Shown: positions 45,480 through 55,834, counted from the first letter of the stretch. The stretch: 64,000 bases of DNA from Odontocerum albicorne (GCA_949825065.1 OX463848.1:27800699-27864698), one strand, 5' to 3'. Notes: generated by a model from the letters alone, not told the origin. Numbers and translations: made by a program.

Positions 45480-45770
45480 GAAATGGATGCGTCGAGAATA
45501 ATATAAAGTGTGTGGAAATGACATTATAAAAAACACTGACTTAAATAAATAAGGGAGAGTCGTGGTAGAGTGTGAATGAAAAAAGGGTTGGACCGAGTGA
45601 ATGAAACATAAGGAGTAAGTAAAAGAGAAAAAAACTTTTTGAGAAGATGTATGGATGTGAATAAGGTGAAATAACTATGTTGTGACAAGAAAATTTGGCT
45701 CTTCGTCCTGTACTCCTACACTACTAGTGAAATAGCATGATGGTACCAATGTGTGCGATTTAAAATAAAA
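45480..45770 (+). mobile_element. LINE family L3, C-terminal fragment
   Basis: GGACCGAGTGAATGAAACAT (VNDx), then TTTTTGAGAAGATGTATGGATGTG (LRRCMDV) and TTGTGACAAGAAAATTTGGC (CDKKIW) in the order of family L3; tail with TAGCATGATGGTACCAATGT. Several stops. Confidence 0.65.
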
Positions 45771-45834
45771 TTGTTGTAAAGACCGGCCACTGCAAAACCG
45801 TTGAGTTACAACTAAAAACGAATGTATAGTAATT

Positions 45835-46210
45835 TGTATTATCAAACACTATTTATTCCACTTTATGTAATGCTATAGCCCTACAGGTTTCAAGGCTTTC
45901 ACCTCATCATCAAGGGAGCACAGACAAGACTGAATTATGTTCGAACTTGTACCGACGTACACACTTCTAACGGTAAAAAACGGGCTGAGGTTTATGGGTG
46001 GAGCAGTAACGAGATCTTGGGAATGTTTATGTATGTTTACCAGATGTTTACCAGATGTTCGTATGTTTACCAGATGTTCACCCCGATACACTGACTTGGA
46101 TATTTCTAGGGCCTCTAATCTATCCAATTTATTTCCGTTACTATTGACGTGTAAAATCATGTTTTTAAACCTCCACAATGTTAATGCCTTAACTATAAAT
46201 AATATATAAA
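45835..46210 (-). mobile_element. Penelope-like element C-terminus with inverted tail
   Basis: The minus strand encodes VNSNGNKLDRLEALEISKSV near 46150 and ends VRSVYVGTSSNIIQSCLCSL, DDEVKALKPVGL at about 45873, followed by the element's tail (ATTTATTCCACTTTATG reversed here). At the other side, 46165-46205 is the same tail in the opposite orientation (CACAATGTTAATGCCTTAAC on the plus strand). The fused minus-strand frame of 166 codons therefore includes inverted tail sequence and is not a natural protein. Between the blocks is a small GTATGTTTACCAGATGTT duplication that lengthens the coding part. Confidence 0.75.
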
Positions 46211-46214
46211 AACT

Positions 46215-46640
46215 AATGCTTTGTGAGCTTCCGGCAGTCCCGAAAAACATTGTCCTCCAATCCTTGAAACTTTTATCTGGCCAAATGATCCTGTATACAT
46301 TTTTCCAATATTTTTCATTTCCGTTGATTTGGGACGCGCCTTTATTTATGTTTGCTTTGTCAATATTTTTCAAGGAACGTTCCGTTTGTTATTTTTGATA
46401 AGGTTCTTATTAAATATTCAATTTTATTTGTCCATTGATATCAAAATAATTGCCGTCGTTTTTGTTTCCAAATATTGGTTCGGTTGAAATGTAAAAGTTT
46501 GTACGAATATTAATGAAATGTGTCATAAAAATTTGAAGAACAGTAATATTGTTTTCAAGGAAAAAAAAATTGTCAAATAAATTATAAAAACTTATTGCAC
46601 TTATTAAACTATTTAAGAATCTATTACAACTAACTAAAAT
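46215..46640. other. Intergenic, nothing recognised
   Basis: 46215-46380 is open on the minus strand upstream of the PLE piece but matches nothing I know. Confidence 0.4.
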
Positions 46641-46644
46641 ATGT

Positions 46645-46755
46645 TAAAAAGGCCAGAAGAGATTTTTTTTTAAAACTGTCGTGTTCCAAAGGGAATCAAG
46701 CCCGTGAAATCCGGGCTGGTCAGGTGTCTTACCAACTGGACGACGGAGGATGTTT
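46645..46755 (-). mobile_element. tRNA-derived SINE, family A
   Basis: The minus strand reads CGTCGTCCAGTTGGTAAGAC, CAGCCCGGATTTCACGGGCT and TTGATTCCCTTTGGAACACG (B box). Body cut after about 110 bp. Confidence 0.8.
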
Positions 46756-46842
46756 ACTTAAAACAAAGAATAATTTTTAACACCATTTGTTAAATAGTTT
46801 ATATTTTTAACATATTTTTTAATCACAAATGAAATACGTTGT

Positions 46843-47027
46843 TGGTGATATTAGCACACTTGCTCATCGTCCCCAGTGATATTAGCACACTTGCTCATAC
46901 CCAGTGATATTAGCACACTTGCTCATCGTCCCCAGTGATATTAGCACACTTGCTCATCGTCCCCAGTGATATTAGCACACTTGCTCATACCCAGTGATAT
47001 TAGCATTCTTGCTCATCGTCCAAGAGT
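46843..47027. repeat. Tandem array, 31- and 28-bp units mixed
   Basis: Six copies of GTGATATTAGCACACTTGCT. Those ending CATCGTCCCCA are 31 bp and those ending CATACCCA are 28 bp; order 31-28-31-31-28-last. The last copy has diverged (GCATTCTTGC). Confidence 0.95.
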
Positions 47028-47029
47028 TT

Positions 47030-47475
47030 GGGGTCCGATTCTCAACATTTTCCAAACTTGTAAAATTTGGAGACTATGCTCATTTATTCAAATTAGTTGT
47101 GATCTAGCCACCTTCTAGCTACCTTATAACAATTTGTAGCACTTTTTTTGGCTAATCAGTGTTTCGAAATACCTTACCTCTCCACAAATGGTCACACAGT
47201 TCCTAAATAACTTTAGTCTTCACGATGAAGTCGTTTCACTTCCGACAACCTTGTGCCAGTTTCTCTCTATCTTCAGTCCCTGTAGAGCCATCAGAACATC
47301 CAACAATGTTTACCTGGATTGACTAAACTATCTGGCTCCTAAAGAATTAAGGTATTAGAAGTTTATAAAAAAATCTATTTTTAAGAAACTTAGGTGTATT
47401 AAACTTTTAAAACGATTTTTAGTTTTAAATAAGATTGATTTTCCTTTATTATTCCACTAATTACATCAATCACTT
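47030..47475. other. Intergenic, nothing recognised
   Basis: No supported feature. Confidence 0.45.
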
Positions 47476-47479
47476 CTTA

Positions 47480-47566
47480 ACGTGTTTCTACCTCCTATCG
47501 CGAGGCTCTCTTTAGGGGTTATCATTCTGCTTAAAGAGATACTCTTGGTAGAAGGTAGAAACACGT
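47480..47566. repeat. Foldback, 14-bp perfect arms
   Basis: ACGTGTTTCTACCT (47480-47493) and its exact complement at 47553-47566, with inner CTCTTTA/TAAAGAG pairing. A stem-loop of about 87 bases, possibly a small MITE. Confidence 0.7.
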
Positions 47567-47619
47567 ATAGTGGGGATTAATGTTAGTAGTGTAATAACAA
47601 CAAAGTAATTTATTGTTAT

Positions 47620-47725
47620 TTTAACTTGTTTTATCAAACACTGTTTATTCTAGTGTTTAATAAAAAACAAATTACAATGTCTTTAAATCTTCACAATGTT
47701 AATGCCTTAACTATAAATAACATAA
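47620..47725 (+). mobile_element. Penelope-like element 3' tail
   Basis: AACAAATTACAATGTCTTTA then CACAATGTTAATGCCTTAAC and TATAAATAA, preceded by an inverted AAACACT...AGTGTTT. No coding part. Confidence 0.65.
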
Positions 47726-47994
47726 TTTATTGTTAAATATTTTTGTATTATTCTCCACAATTTTAAATCCGAAGCCTATGATAAAAAAAATATTCTGCTT
47801 TGCACAGAAATTTTTCAATCGGAATTACAATACAAAAAATTAATATATTACAATCCTCTTCTTTGAAACAAGAGCTTGTGAAATGTTGTTATAATACATT
47901 ACTTTCCTACAATAAACAAATTCCATATTTTAAAAACCATTTCCATGAAAATTAAATATCGATCGGGAATCTAACCGGAATGCCTGAGCAAACA

Positions 47995-48095
47995 TTACAA
48001 ATGGTTGTCGAAGATATACAGTATACAAACCGTATACAAACAGTATACAAACAGTATAATGGTTGTCGAAGATATACAGTATACAAACCACAGGT
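47995..48095. repeat. Short tandem/direct repeats
   Basis: GGTTGTCGAAGATATACAGT occurs twice about 57 bp apart, with several ATACAAAC(A/C)GT units between. Confidence 0.9.
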
Positions 48096-48439
48096 TCTAT
48101 CGCTACGATAAATGGCTTCTTCCAGCGCAAATTTGGATTTTATTTTATTTTCATCGTACAATTTTAATGGATTTTTTTATTAAAATAGCTTTATATACTC
48201 GTATTAGATAAAATGAATATTATTTTTATGCGTTTTTTTCGACATTTCACTGGTTTTCTCTTTCAAGTTGTATTCTGTTATTCATTCAATGTAAGATTCT
48301 AGCGATTTATCTTTGATCTTTATTCTTGGTATCTCATCAGGCTTTGATTTGAATGACTAGTTTTCCAACTCAGCTTTTACATTGAAAGTTGGATGTAATT
48401 TACTGTTGTGATGAAGTGATCATTTTAGTCGTTTTCATT

Positions 48440-49110
48440 AAATACAAATCATTATTCGCACTTACCAACACACCTTTGTCAGATTAGACAGGAAAGACTG
48501 AGCTCTTGGCTTTTCTACCGCGACACATGTCTTTTGCCTTCACTACATCCATACGCCTTCTCATACAGTTACTTTTTGATGAACCTTTTTTTAAATCATA
48601 CACTTGATTGAACCAAACCCTAAACATGCTCTACTTTACCTTCTACTCGTTCTAAATATTCAAAACATCTCAGACTGCTCTCTATTATTCTACTTAATAT
48701 AAGAGTAAATTTTTTTATCACTTCACATTATTTTTCCTCCTTATTCTTTCATCATCTGAGAAAATACTAACCAAATATCAAAATGTCTTAACTTGCTCTT
48801 ATATTTCATTACACCTTTATGTATCGAATTTACTTTTCCTTTCAAAGTTTTCTATCACTTTGTCTTTGATTTTGCTTTATTTATTCTTAGATCTTCCTGT
48901 TCCCATTATTTTCTCAAACGATTTACTTATTGAACTTGGTAATCCATCCTCATTCTCCGCTAACACTATCATATCGTCAACATACAGCAATCTGCATACA
49001 TTACCGTTTAACATTTACAAACCACCCATTGACCTTTAGTTCCTCCACATATGAATGTATGTAAATATCAAATAGCCAAGGTGACATAACACATTCTTAC
49101 TTCACCTCTT
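48440..49110 (-). mobile_element. LINE family L3, RT core and C-terminus
   Basis: The longest L3 copy and the only one with part of the RT. Reading leftwards on the minus strand: MSPWLFDIYIHSYVEELKVN (RT motif before the catalytic loop) near 49090-49030, a frameshift, then LLYVDDMIVLAENEDGL with the catalytic YVDD at 48973-48984 (family form YADD) and ISKSFEKIMG. It then decays through 48850-48500 into LRCFEHLERVEGK, RRMDVVKAKDMC and RKAKSSVFP, which are the C-terminal blocks. Stops and frameshifts make it a pseudogene. This copy ties the isolated 3' fragments elsewhere to a non-LTR retrotransposon. Confidence 0.8.
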
Positions 49111-49339
49111 TTGTAAAAAAAACTCAATTATTACAACAAAAATTAAAAATCAATCAAGCCACTCAATAAAAAAACTTTTCAATCTTCAACTGAATTTAAT
49201 TAATATCATGCGTTATTTTTATACTTTTTACTTATTTGAAAACATTAATATTTATAAATTTGTTAATAAGCTTGACAACTATCGTTTTTAGAATGATTGA
49301 GATAGAATAAAGATTATTCTTTTTTTCATTTTGTTGATA

Positions 49340-49560
49340 ACGCCAGGCATTTACGGCAGTATAACTAATCACGAGCTGGTGATAGCTTTCCACCGGTCTG
49401 CTCTTGTTTGCAACTATTTCAGTTCAGCAGTCCTCTTCAACTCAACCCATCGATCTTTTCTTATGTCCCCTTCTCACTCTTTTTAACTGCGGTGCCTTGT
49501 ATGCTACATTCTTCCAAGTGCGCAGCCTAAATTACTCTCTGTGACTTATATTAGTAGATG
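49340..49560 (-). mobile_element. LINE C-terminal fragment
   Basis: The minus strand has APQLKRVRRGHKKRSMG, then VEED, resembling the KRxGRPxxxWMDxVEEDL block of LINE C-termini. Isolated. Confidence 0.45.
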
Positions 49561-49564
49561 GTGG

Positions 49565-49925
49565 ATCCATGCTTCACCAATTCCTTCTACTCATTATTTA
49601 TGATTCTTTAGGAACCGCTTTTATTTCTAGTTATTCCAGGAAATTTTATAAGTGTTCCTTGATGAAGTACTATAAATTAACTTTATTGTCTTTGAAGTAA
49701 ACATCGTGTTTCGGTACATTACTTGCACTGCAGGGAATGGAAATATAAATGATGAGAGAGAAAGAAAAAATATGATAAATATGATGTCGAAGACAGATGG
49801 GGCGTATCCCATTACTCAAGAATTATTTAAAAGGATCTTAACATATTTTGAAGCGGATGTTCTCCTATCCCCATGGACCAAAAGATGCACCAACGTCTCT
49901 ATCTACCTTACGAATAAGAGACTAC
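49565..49925. other. Intergenic, nothing recognised
   Basis: A 75-aa plus frame (49706-49933) has ERERKNMINMMSKTDGAYPI but no known domain. Confidence 0.4.
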
Positions 49926-49929
49926 CTAA

Positions 49930-50200
49930 ATAAATACGTCAACATGCAGGAAAATAATCTAAATATATTAAAGGTATGCTACCAGACAACTTAAATCTTG
50001 AGAAGTTGGTAATTGTGGGTACAGTTGAGAGTAAATGAGTAAGAGGAAGGTATCATACCACAGGAACATGTTGGATGGATCAAATTTAATTCTTTGAATG
50101 CTTCATTCAACATGGCCAGGACCGGATGAAGACAAATGACCTACCAAGTTCCAATCATATTAAAGGACCACAACGCTCAGCGTTGAGTGATAATGAAAAA
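49930..50200 (+). mobile_element. RTE-like LINE C-terminus (family L4)
   Basis: Readable pieces LEKLVIVGTVESK and GRYHTTGTCWMDQI, ending GPQRSALSDNEK, match the LEKxVVTGKVExKRSRGRxPxRWxDQI and final GHDxQRSALSD blocks of the same family as 35640-36030. Stops interrupt it. Confidence 0.65.
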
Positions 50201-50204
50201 TATA

Positions 50205-50660
50205 TATGTTAGATTTTGATAATAATCATGAAATAACCGAGGCTACTCCACGGTGCTTCCTTTTTTGACGTCTTTCAAAGAGTATCATCTGATAAAAGTA
50301 AATCTTTTTTTTTCATTTCAATAATTTAAATTATTTTTGACGGGATTTATACTCACTCGTTGACATCCTAATAACTCTCGATAAGAACTCGATTCCAGTT
50401 CAACGCTTTAGTTTGCTTTGATCCGTTGCCCGACGAACACTGTCGATCAAATATCTTACTTTTATCTTTATTTTCTTTGCAAATAAATCTCTTCGGAATT
50501 TAAATTATGTACTTAATATTTGAAACTATCATAAATTGAAATATTTAAATTATTATCTAGTTACGAGTATGACAAAAAATTTACATTGATATAATTTTTT
50601 CCACAAGATTAAATTTAAGAAGTAAAATTTCGGTATCTTATTCTTATCTCTACAATAAGC
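50205..50660. other. AT-rich DNA, nothing recognised
   Basis: No supported feature. Confidence 0.45.
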
Positions 50661-50664
50661 TCAT

Positions 50665-50870
50665 GGACCTCCGTAGCCCAGGTGGTAAGACATCTGTCTT
50701 TTAGCCCGGGGGGTTTGTGGGCTCGATTCCCGTTGAAACCCAGATTTAAGTTTCACTCTGGTTTTCTTTTAAGACCTCTTTAACACCTTTCTGCTTGGTC
50801 GTAAGAGATCACTAATGACAACAAGCCTACCAGGTTATACTGTATACAATGAAATTATAATACAATAGAA
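50665..50870 (+). mobile_element. tRNA-derived SINE, family A
   Basis: Head: CTCCGTAGCCCAGGTGGTAA and GACATCTGTC (A box), GGGCTCGATTCCCGTTGAAA (B box). Body: CACTCTGGTTTTCTTTTAAG, CTGCTTGGTCGTAAGAGATC, CCTACCAGGTTATACTGTAT and AATACAATAG end. Well preserved. Confidence 0.87.
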
Positions 50871-50989
50871 AGTAAGTACTGGCTCTGTGTAAAGATGTGT
50901 GCTTTCCAAAGTTTCAGAGCTTTTATGTGATTCTTAGAGCAATTATTAATTTATTTAAACATTGGCTTGTACAAATTGAAGGGGTGTAT

Positions 50990-51085
50990 TTCCGAAACGG
51001 AATATCTTTCAACCAACTTATTTTATTTCCAGCGTTGGGTTAAACAATGATATTACAGCTTCACACAATAAAAATAAAATTATAA
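50990..51085 (-). mobile_element. Possible SINE family A body fragment
   Basis: The minus strand contains TGGTTGAAAGATATTCCGT; nothing of the head remains. Confidence 0.35.
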
Positions 51086-51104
51086 AGGACAGAATTGTAA
51101 CTTG

Positions 51105-51485
51105 ATTATTTTTTTTTCTGGGTTACAATCCTAGGATTGGTCTGCACCAAGCACTCGATGAACATGCTTGCTGTTTCGTGGGATGCCAACATGGGCCCTT
51201 AATGTGGTAGTTCCCTTTGCTTTCCACATTCTATGCCGTTGACCACGAAGGTTCTTCCGCCTTCAGGGAGCTTTTCACACCCCAGGACATAAGAGTGCCC
51301 TATTCAACTTTACCCAGGAGGCAGAGCTGGGAGCCAGCTTATACCTGCCGGTATTTGGTCCCTGTCTATATTTGCCATCACTACATGTGACGTTGCCCGT
51401 CCCCGTGGAGGAATAGTTCAGGAGTTTCCCTTCATTGAGGCAGAGACCAGCTGGCATTTCTCAGTACTCTCCAGTACTTTCAGGG
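51105..51485 (-). repeat. Unassigned GC-rich block
   Basis: About 380 bp at roughly 50% GC in DNA that is near 30% elsewhere. A minus-strand 60-codon frame (51275-51457) reads MPAGLCLNEGKLLNYSSTGT then GNVTCSDGKYRQGPNTGRYK. I do not recognise it. Its abrupt edges and base composition suggest an inserted element (retroelement piece or horizontally gained DNA) rather than local sequence. Confidence 0.5.
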
Positions 51486-51489
51486 AACT

Positions 51490-51548
51490 TTTATTATATT
51501 TTAATAAATTAAAATTAACTAAAAATGTTATTATATTTTAATAAATTA
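51490..51548. repeat. Short tandem duplication
   Basis: TTATTATATTTTAATAAATT twice in succession, right at the end of the GC-rich block. Confidence 0.85.
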
Positions 51549-51549
51549 A

Positions 51550-51760
51550 ACATAATTTCCCCAGCGCATAAGATATGGGAGGAAAAATTGAAAAGAAGGG
51601 TAATAAAGGAACTACGCCACTGAAAGGAAATTTACTGCTTTTAGTCACTGTTTGAAACACGTCAACGACGGAGCGAGTCTTATGTTGTTGGCAACTGGTT
51701 CTAAAGTCTAACGATAGTAAAGGACAGCGGGAAAAGCGATTAACACGTACGAATGAATAA
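51550..51760 (-). mobile_element. LINE 3' end, family L5
   Basis: The minus strand reads TLEPVANNIRLAPSLTCF, the same block as at 7085-7180 and 16840-16950, then continues into 3' UTR-like sequence. Confidence 0.65.
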
Positions 51761-51764
51761 ATAT

Positions 51765-52135
51765 ATATTATTTTTAATTTATAAGAAATAAATGTAACAT
51801 TAAAAAACAATTCATTGAAATGTTAATTTTTCAAATCAAATGTTTGTAACTTTCTATTTTTTTGCTTATTATTAACTACTAAATTTTAAGTTGCTTTCTT
51901 ATTTTACATTGTGAAAATACGAGGGAATTGTATTTATTTGCTGGATAAAAAAGTGTGCCACAAAAAATATGAGGTGTTGAAATGTTAAATTTATTTATTT
52001 TCTTATTTATACCACAATCAAAAAAACATTTTTATGGGATAAAAAATATGAATAGGCTTACAATGTGTAGAGCAAATTTTGGAAATAATATGGAAATTCA
52101 ATCTTTAAATATATCTCCCAACTGAGTTAGGAGAG
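51765..52135. other. AT-rich DNA, nothing recognised
   Basis: No supported feature. Confidence 0.45.
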
Positions 52136-52139
52136 GGCA

Positions 52140-52665
52140 TCAGGATAAATCAGAGGTAGGTGATATTTCGTTATCTTTTTCATCGCGTGCTTGTTGCTAA
52201 ACGTCGCGGCCCTCCTCTACGTCTGGATCTTGTTACGCCACCTGTCTCCATCATTTTCGATACTAGACCCCGTTGAATACAGCGTTTAAAGAGAATTCTG
52301 TAGTCTGGTTTATTCAGTCCGTCTATCGGATAGGAGACATTCCTCTTGCTCATTTTCTATCAACTGTCCCAGTGATCTCCAGCTTCCCCATCTTTCGTTA
52401 TTCTTTCTGGCAACAATCCAAAGTTCGTTAGGATGTTTTCCTGCAATTTGTCGAAAGTGTTTCGGTTATTTCTGATTCTTGAATGATATTGTTATCTCTG
52501 ATTCTTGAATGATATGGTTATCTCTGATTCTTGAATAGTTGACGCGTTTTGCGGGGCATAAGATTGAAGCATATATCTCAAAGACGTCTATCATGTTTCT
52601 TTCCTTTGTTATCATCGTCCATGTTTCCATTCCATACTGTGATATGAAGAATATTAGAGATTTCT
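52140..52665 (-). mobile_element. Probable LINE C-terminus, decayed
   Basis: The minus strand includes a GMETWTMITKERNMIDVFEI block near 52620-52560 (post-RT YGxExWT block) and a QTRRRGGPR basic block near 52215, with frame changes between. A 26-bp triplication of CTCTGATTCTTGAATGATAT at 52485-52545 expands it. Confidence 0.6.
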
Positions 52666-52767
52666 AAAGATGGAGATAATTACGAAGTTTCTAATCCAGT
52701 TCCTAGTTTGCAGTACAATTAACCTCCACTATACAAACATTGCTACTAACTTTATATTAAAATAATA

Positions 52768-54053
52768 TTAGGTCCTTACATATGAAATTGGCGTTTTGCC
52801 GTACTGGCAACTTTGATCTCAAATATCTTCTCTTTGGTTAGGAATTCCAAATTAAAATTTATACAGCTATTTACTCAAGTATTTGTGTTTCGAAAATTAT
52901 AATTCATTTGTTTTTTCCTCAATTGTTTTTTTTCTTTGCGTCACTCAGTTTACAAAATGGAAAACTTGAAATATCGCGTTATTTACGAGTACGAGTTCCA
53001 CCGTGGCACCAGTGCTGCAGAAACGGCTCGAAGGATTAATGATGTGTATGGCGACGGTGCCGCAAAAGAAAACACAGTGCGTTTTTGGTTCCAACGTTTT
53101 CGTTCTGGAAATTTCGACCTGCAGAAAAAGCCCCGTGGACGGCCGGAGACCAAAGTTGATAATGAAGAATTGAAGGCTATTGTGGAAGCGGATCCATCGC
53201 AAACCACGTCCGAGTTAGCTGCAGGCTGCGGTGTTAGTGATAAAACTGTTTTAATCCACTTGAAGCAAATTGGGAAGGTGAAAAAGCTTGAAAGGTGGGT
53301 ACCTCACGAATTGAGTGAAGCAAATCAACAAACGTGCGTTGACTGCTGCGTTGCATTACTCAACCGGCACAATAATGAAGGGATTTTGAATCGAATCATT
53401 ACCTGTGATGAAAAGTGGATCCTGTATGATAATCGGAAGCGCTCATCGCAATGGCTGAACCCTGCCGAACCAGCCAAACCATGCCCCAAGCGAAAATTGA
53501 CTCCAAAAAAGTTACTTGTGAGCGTTTGGTGGACTAGTGCTGGTGTCGTTCACTACAGCTTTCTTAAATCTGGCCAGACGATTACGGCAGATGTCTATTG
53601 TCAGCAACTGCAAACCATGATGGAAAAGCTAGCTGCTAAACAACCGAGGCTGGTTAATCGCTCTAGGCCACTGCTGCTTCATGATAACGCTAGACCACAC
53701 ACTGCACAACAGACGGCTACCAAATTAGAAGAGCTTCAATTGGAATGTCTAAGACATCCACCGTACTCTCGGGACCTTGCCCCAACAGATTACTATTTTT
53801 TTCGAAATTTGGATAACTTCTTGCAAGGGAAAAAATTCAACTCCGATGGGGCAGTCCAAACCGACTTCAAAGATTTTATTGATTCCCGTCCGAATGGTTT
53901 TTTTAGTAAAGGGATCGATGAACTACCTATGAGATGGCAAAAGTGCATAGATAGCAATGGTACATACTTTGATTAAATAAATATATTATATTAAAAAAAA
54001 TCAACTTTATGTTCCTCCCAAACAAAACGCCAATTTCATATGTAAGGACCTAA
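52768..54053 (+). mobile_element. mariner element, apparently intact, 1286 bp
   Basis: 31-bp terminal inverted repeats are identical at both ends (beginning TTAGGTCCTTACATATGAAA), with TA on each side at 52766-52767 and 54054-54055. One uninterrupted transposase frame, then AATAAATATATT just after the stop as a possible polyadenylation signal. It is the only element here without visible damage, so it is the youngest and possibly active. Confidence 0.97.
52957..53976 (+). CDS. mariner transposase, full length (339 aa)
   Basis: Cut-and-paste DNA transposase that binds the terminal repeats, excises the element and inserts it at TA; acts in the nucleus as a dimer in this family. The start ATG at 52957 follows ACAAA; the frame is open a little upstream without another ATG. 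Residues 1-110 are the paired helix-turn-helix region with FWFQRFRSGNFDL and a GRPETK linker; WVPHEL is at 114-119. Catalytic residues are D151 (ITCDEKW), D243 (LLHDNARPH) and D278 (LAPTDYYFF), the last two 34 apart: DD34D. Length equals the family norm. The sequence blocks DEKWILYDNRKRSSQWL place it near the cecropia/Hsmar1 (SETMAR) group. One departure is YSRDLAP in place of the usual YSPDLAP. Nothing indicates loss of function, but activity is inference. Confidence 0.96.
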   Translation: MENLKYRVIYEYEFHRGTSAAETARRINDVYGDGAAKENTVRFWFQRFRSGNFDLQKKPRGRPETKVDNEELKAIVEADPSQTTSELAAGCGVSDKTVLIHLKQIGKVKKLERWVPHELSEANQQTCVDCCVALLNRHNNEGILNRIITCDEKWILYDNRKRSSQWLNPAEPAKPCPKRKLTPKKLLVSVWWTSAGVVHYSFLKSGQTITADVYCQQLQTMMEKLAAKQPRLVNRSRPLLLHDNARPHTAQQTATKLEELQLECLRHPPYSRDLAPTDYYFFRNLDNFLQGKKFNSDGAVQTDFKDFIDSRPNGFFSKGIDELPMRWQKCIDSNGTYFD

Positions 54054-54059
54054 TATATC

Positions 54060-54765
54060 ATATCTTTAGTAACATTATTGTTTAATTTGTTACTTATAGT
54101 TAATTTAAGGTGTTTATGTTTTGTGACAAATTCGAGAAGTAAATTCTATGAATCATTCTAAATAAAATAATCAGGAGTGAAAACTAACATACAGAGAAAT
54201 AAAAAAATCCTAACTGTCGTATTAATCCCTATTTATCAGTTTCCCCCCAATTTTTTAGAAGAAAGGTGCAATGAAATCTTGTCACAATCACTGATAAAAT
54301 AATTTGTTAATGAAGACCCTATAAACCCTATAAATTAGACCCTATAAACCGATACAGTTTATAATAAACAACTTGGCTGAGTTTGGAACAACGAATGACA
54401 GACACGAAGGAAATACACAGGGAACCGTTTAAGATAGATCATAATTATTAATTACTTGTATGTTCCAAAGTAACTTAACTTTCTAAGTTCGTTAAAAATA
54501 AAAAAATCAATTGAGAAAGTTTGAATATGTTTATGAGAATTTAAACAAGTTTAAAAAATCCTTGGATATCTATCGTACGGAACAATTACTGATTTCCCAA
54601 AATACGCACACAATGTCGAATTTCTCACGGTGGTGTGTTATCATAAAACCCTCGAAACAAGAAGGTCAAAATCCATCACCATATTCCTACCAGAGGTTTT
54701 TCAACATTCTTTAAATTATTCTGCGATACTAAAAGTATTTAGTCTCCAATAATGGCCCCGATAAA
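54060..54765. other. AT-rich DNA, nothing recognised
   Basis: A small CCTATAAACC repeat occurs at 54310-54355. No supported gene. Confidence 0.45.
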
Positions 54766-54769
54766 TACA

Positions 54770-54910
54770 GCCGTGCAAGAAATCACCACTATATTCTTCA
54801 TACTAGCTCACAGAGTGTATAGCATGGTTAAACACTCAGTTACGCGTATTATAGAGATATTGAACTAACCTTATAGCAGTATGATAACAATTCTGATTGA
54901 TATTCAACAT
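54770..54910 (+). mobile_element. LINE 3' fragment, same family as 62770-64000
   Basis: GTGCAAGAAATCACCACTAT, TGGTTAAACACTCAGTTACG and TATAGAGATATTGAACTAAC match the last 100 bp of coding sequence of the minus-strand LINE at the right edge, in the opposite orientation. About 140 bp. Confidence 0.75.
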
Positions 54911-54914
54911 ACAT

Positions 54915-55715
54915 ACGAATCAAATTATTAGTATACCCATTTTTTTTTATTAAGAGATATGCATGCCAAACAGTTAATTTAAAAAAGATTTACTCTTTTA
55001 TTTAAGGTGGTAAAAATTGATAATTCCGTATTATAGTACAGTATTTACATCCAGGTGGGAAAATATGTAAAACTTGTTTCAGAGAAAATCGTTTATCGAG
55101 GAAAGATGTATGTATTTCATTACTTCAGCATGAGTTTCCATGGGCCTCTGATGGGTACTTTTGGAAACATTTATCTAAGCTTGATGATGAGGGTAAGATG
55201 GCGGTCAAAGGGGAGTAATGAAGCACCGATCAGATAGTGACCGCAGGGAATATGGGAAGGGGTATTCATAAACCTCAAACAACTTCTTGGATCCTTTGAT
55301 TCTGAATAGAGTGTAAACACGAAGATTTATCAGCCTTCCATCTAATTGAGAAAACTTGAAAAATTCTATGTTTAGATACACTTAAATTAAGGGTTCTGGT
55401 CAAGCAGAATATAAAGTTTATTACTATTTACTTAAATCTTCCTTACGAAACATAATACATTGTTTTACTATCCACCATTCCACTTACACAATCTACATTG
55501 TTTCAATGGAAAGGCAAACTGTACGTATGTATACAAAAAATCCTTCATTTTGTAAATATAAAGAACGACTTCACTAGGTAAGGCCTCAGATAAAGTGATT
55601 TCAATCGTTAATTTTATATACTCGTATATGATCTTAATACTTAAATAGTCAGCTGAAAAATTCACACTCATTATTCAAATTTTTAATCACATTTAAATCC
55701 CAACCTATTATATAC
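54915..55715. other. AT-rich DNA, nothing recognised
   Basis: No supported feature. Confidence 0.45.
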
Positions 55716-55719
55716 ATTA

Positions 55720-55830
55720 TTCCTACCACATCATAATCTCAACAACTACGTCAAAATCATGTCCAATAACTCCCCATCTAACGTTCTACATTCGCAACAG
55801 TTATTCACTAACATGCCTATGTGGAGATCA
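55720..55830 (+). repeat. Dispersed repeat, partner at 11690
   Basis: See 11690-11790; shared core ACTACRTCAAAATCATGTCC followed by similar downstream bases. Confidence 0.6.
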
Positions 55831-55834
55831 CCCC

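Noticed and set aside
45873..46373. 166-codon minus frame as an intact gene
   Set aside because: It fuses a Penelope-like C-terminus to inverted tail sequence and unrelated upstream DNA.
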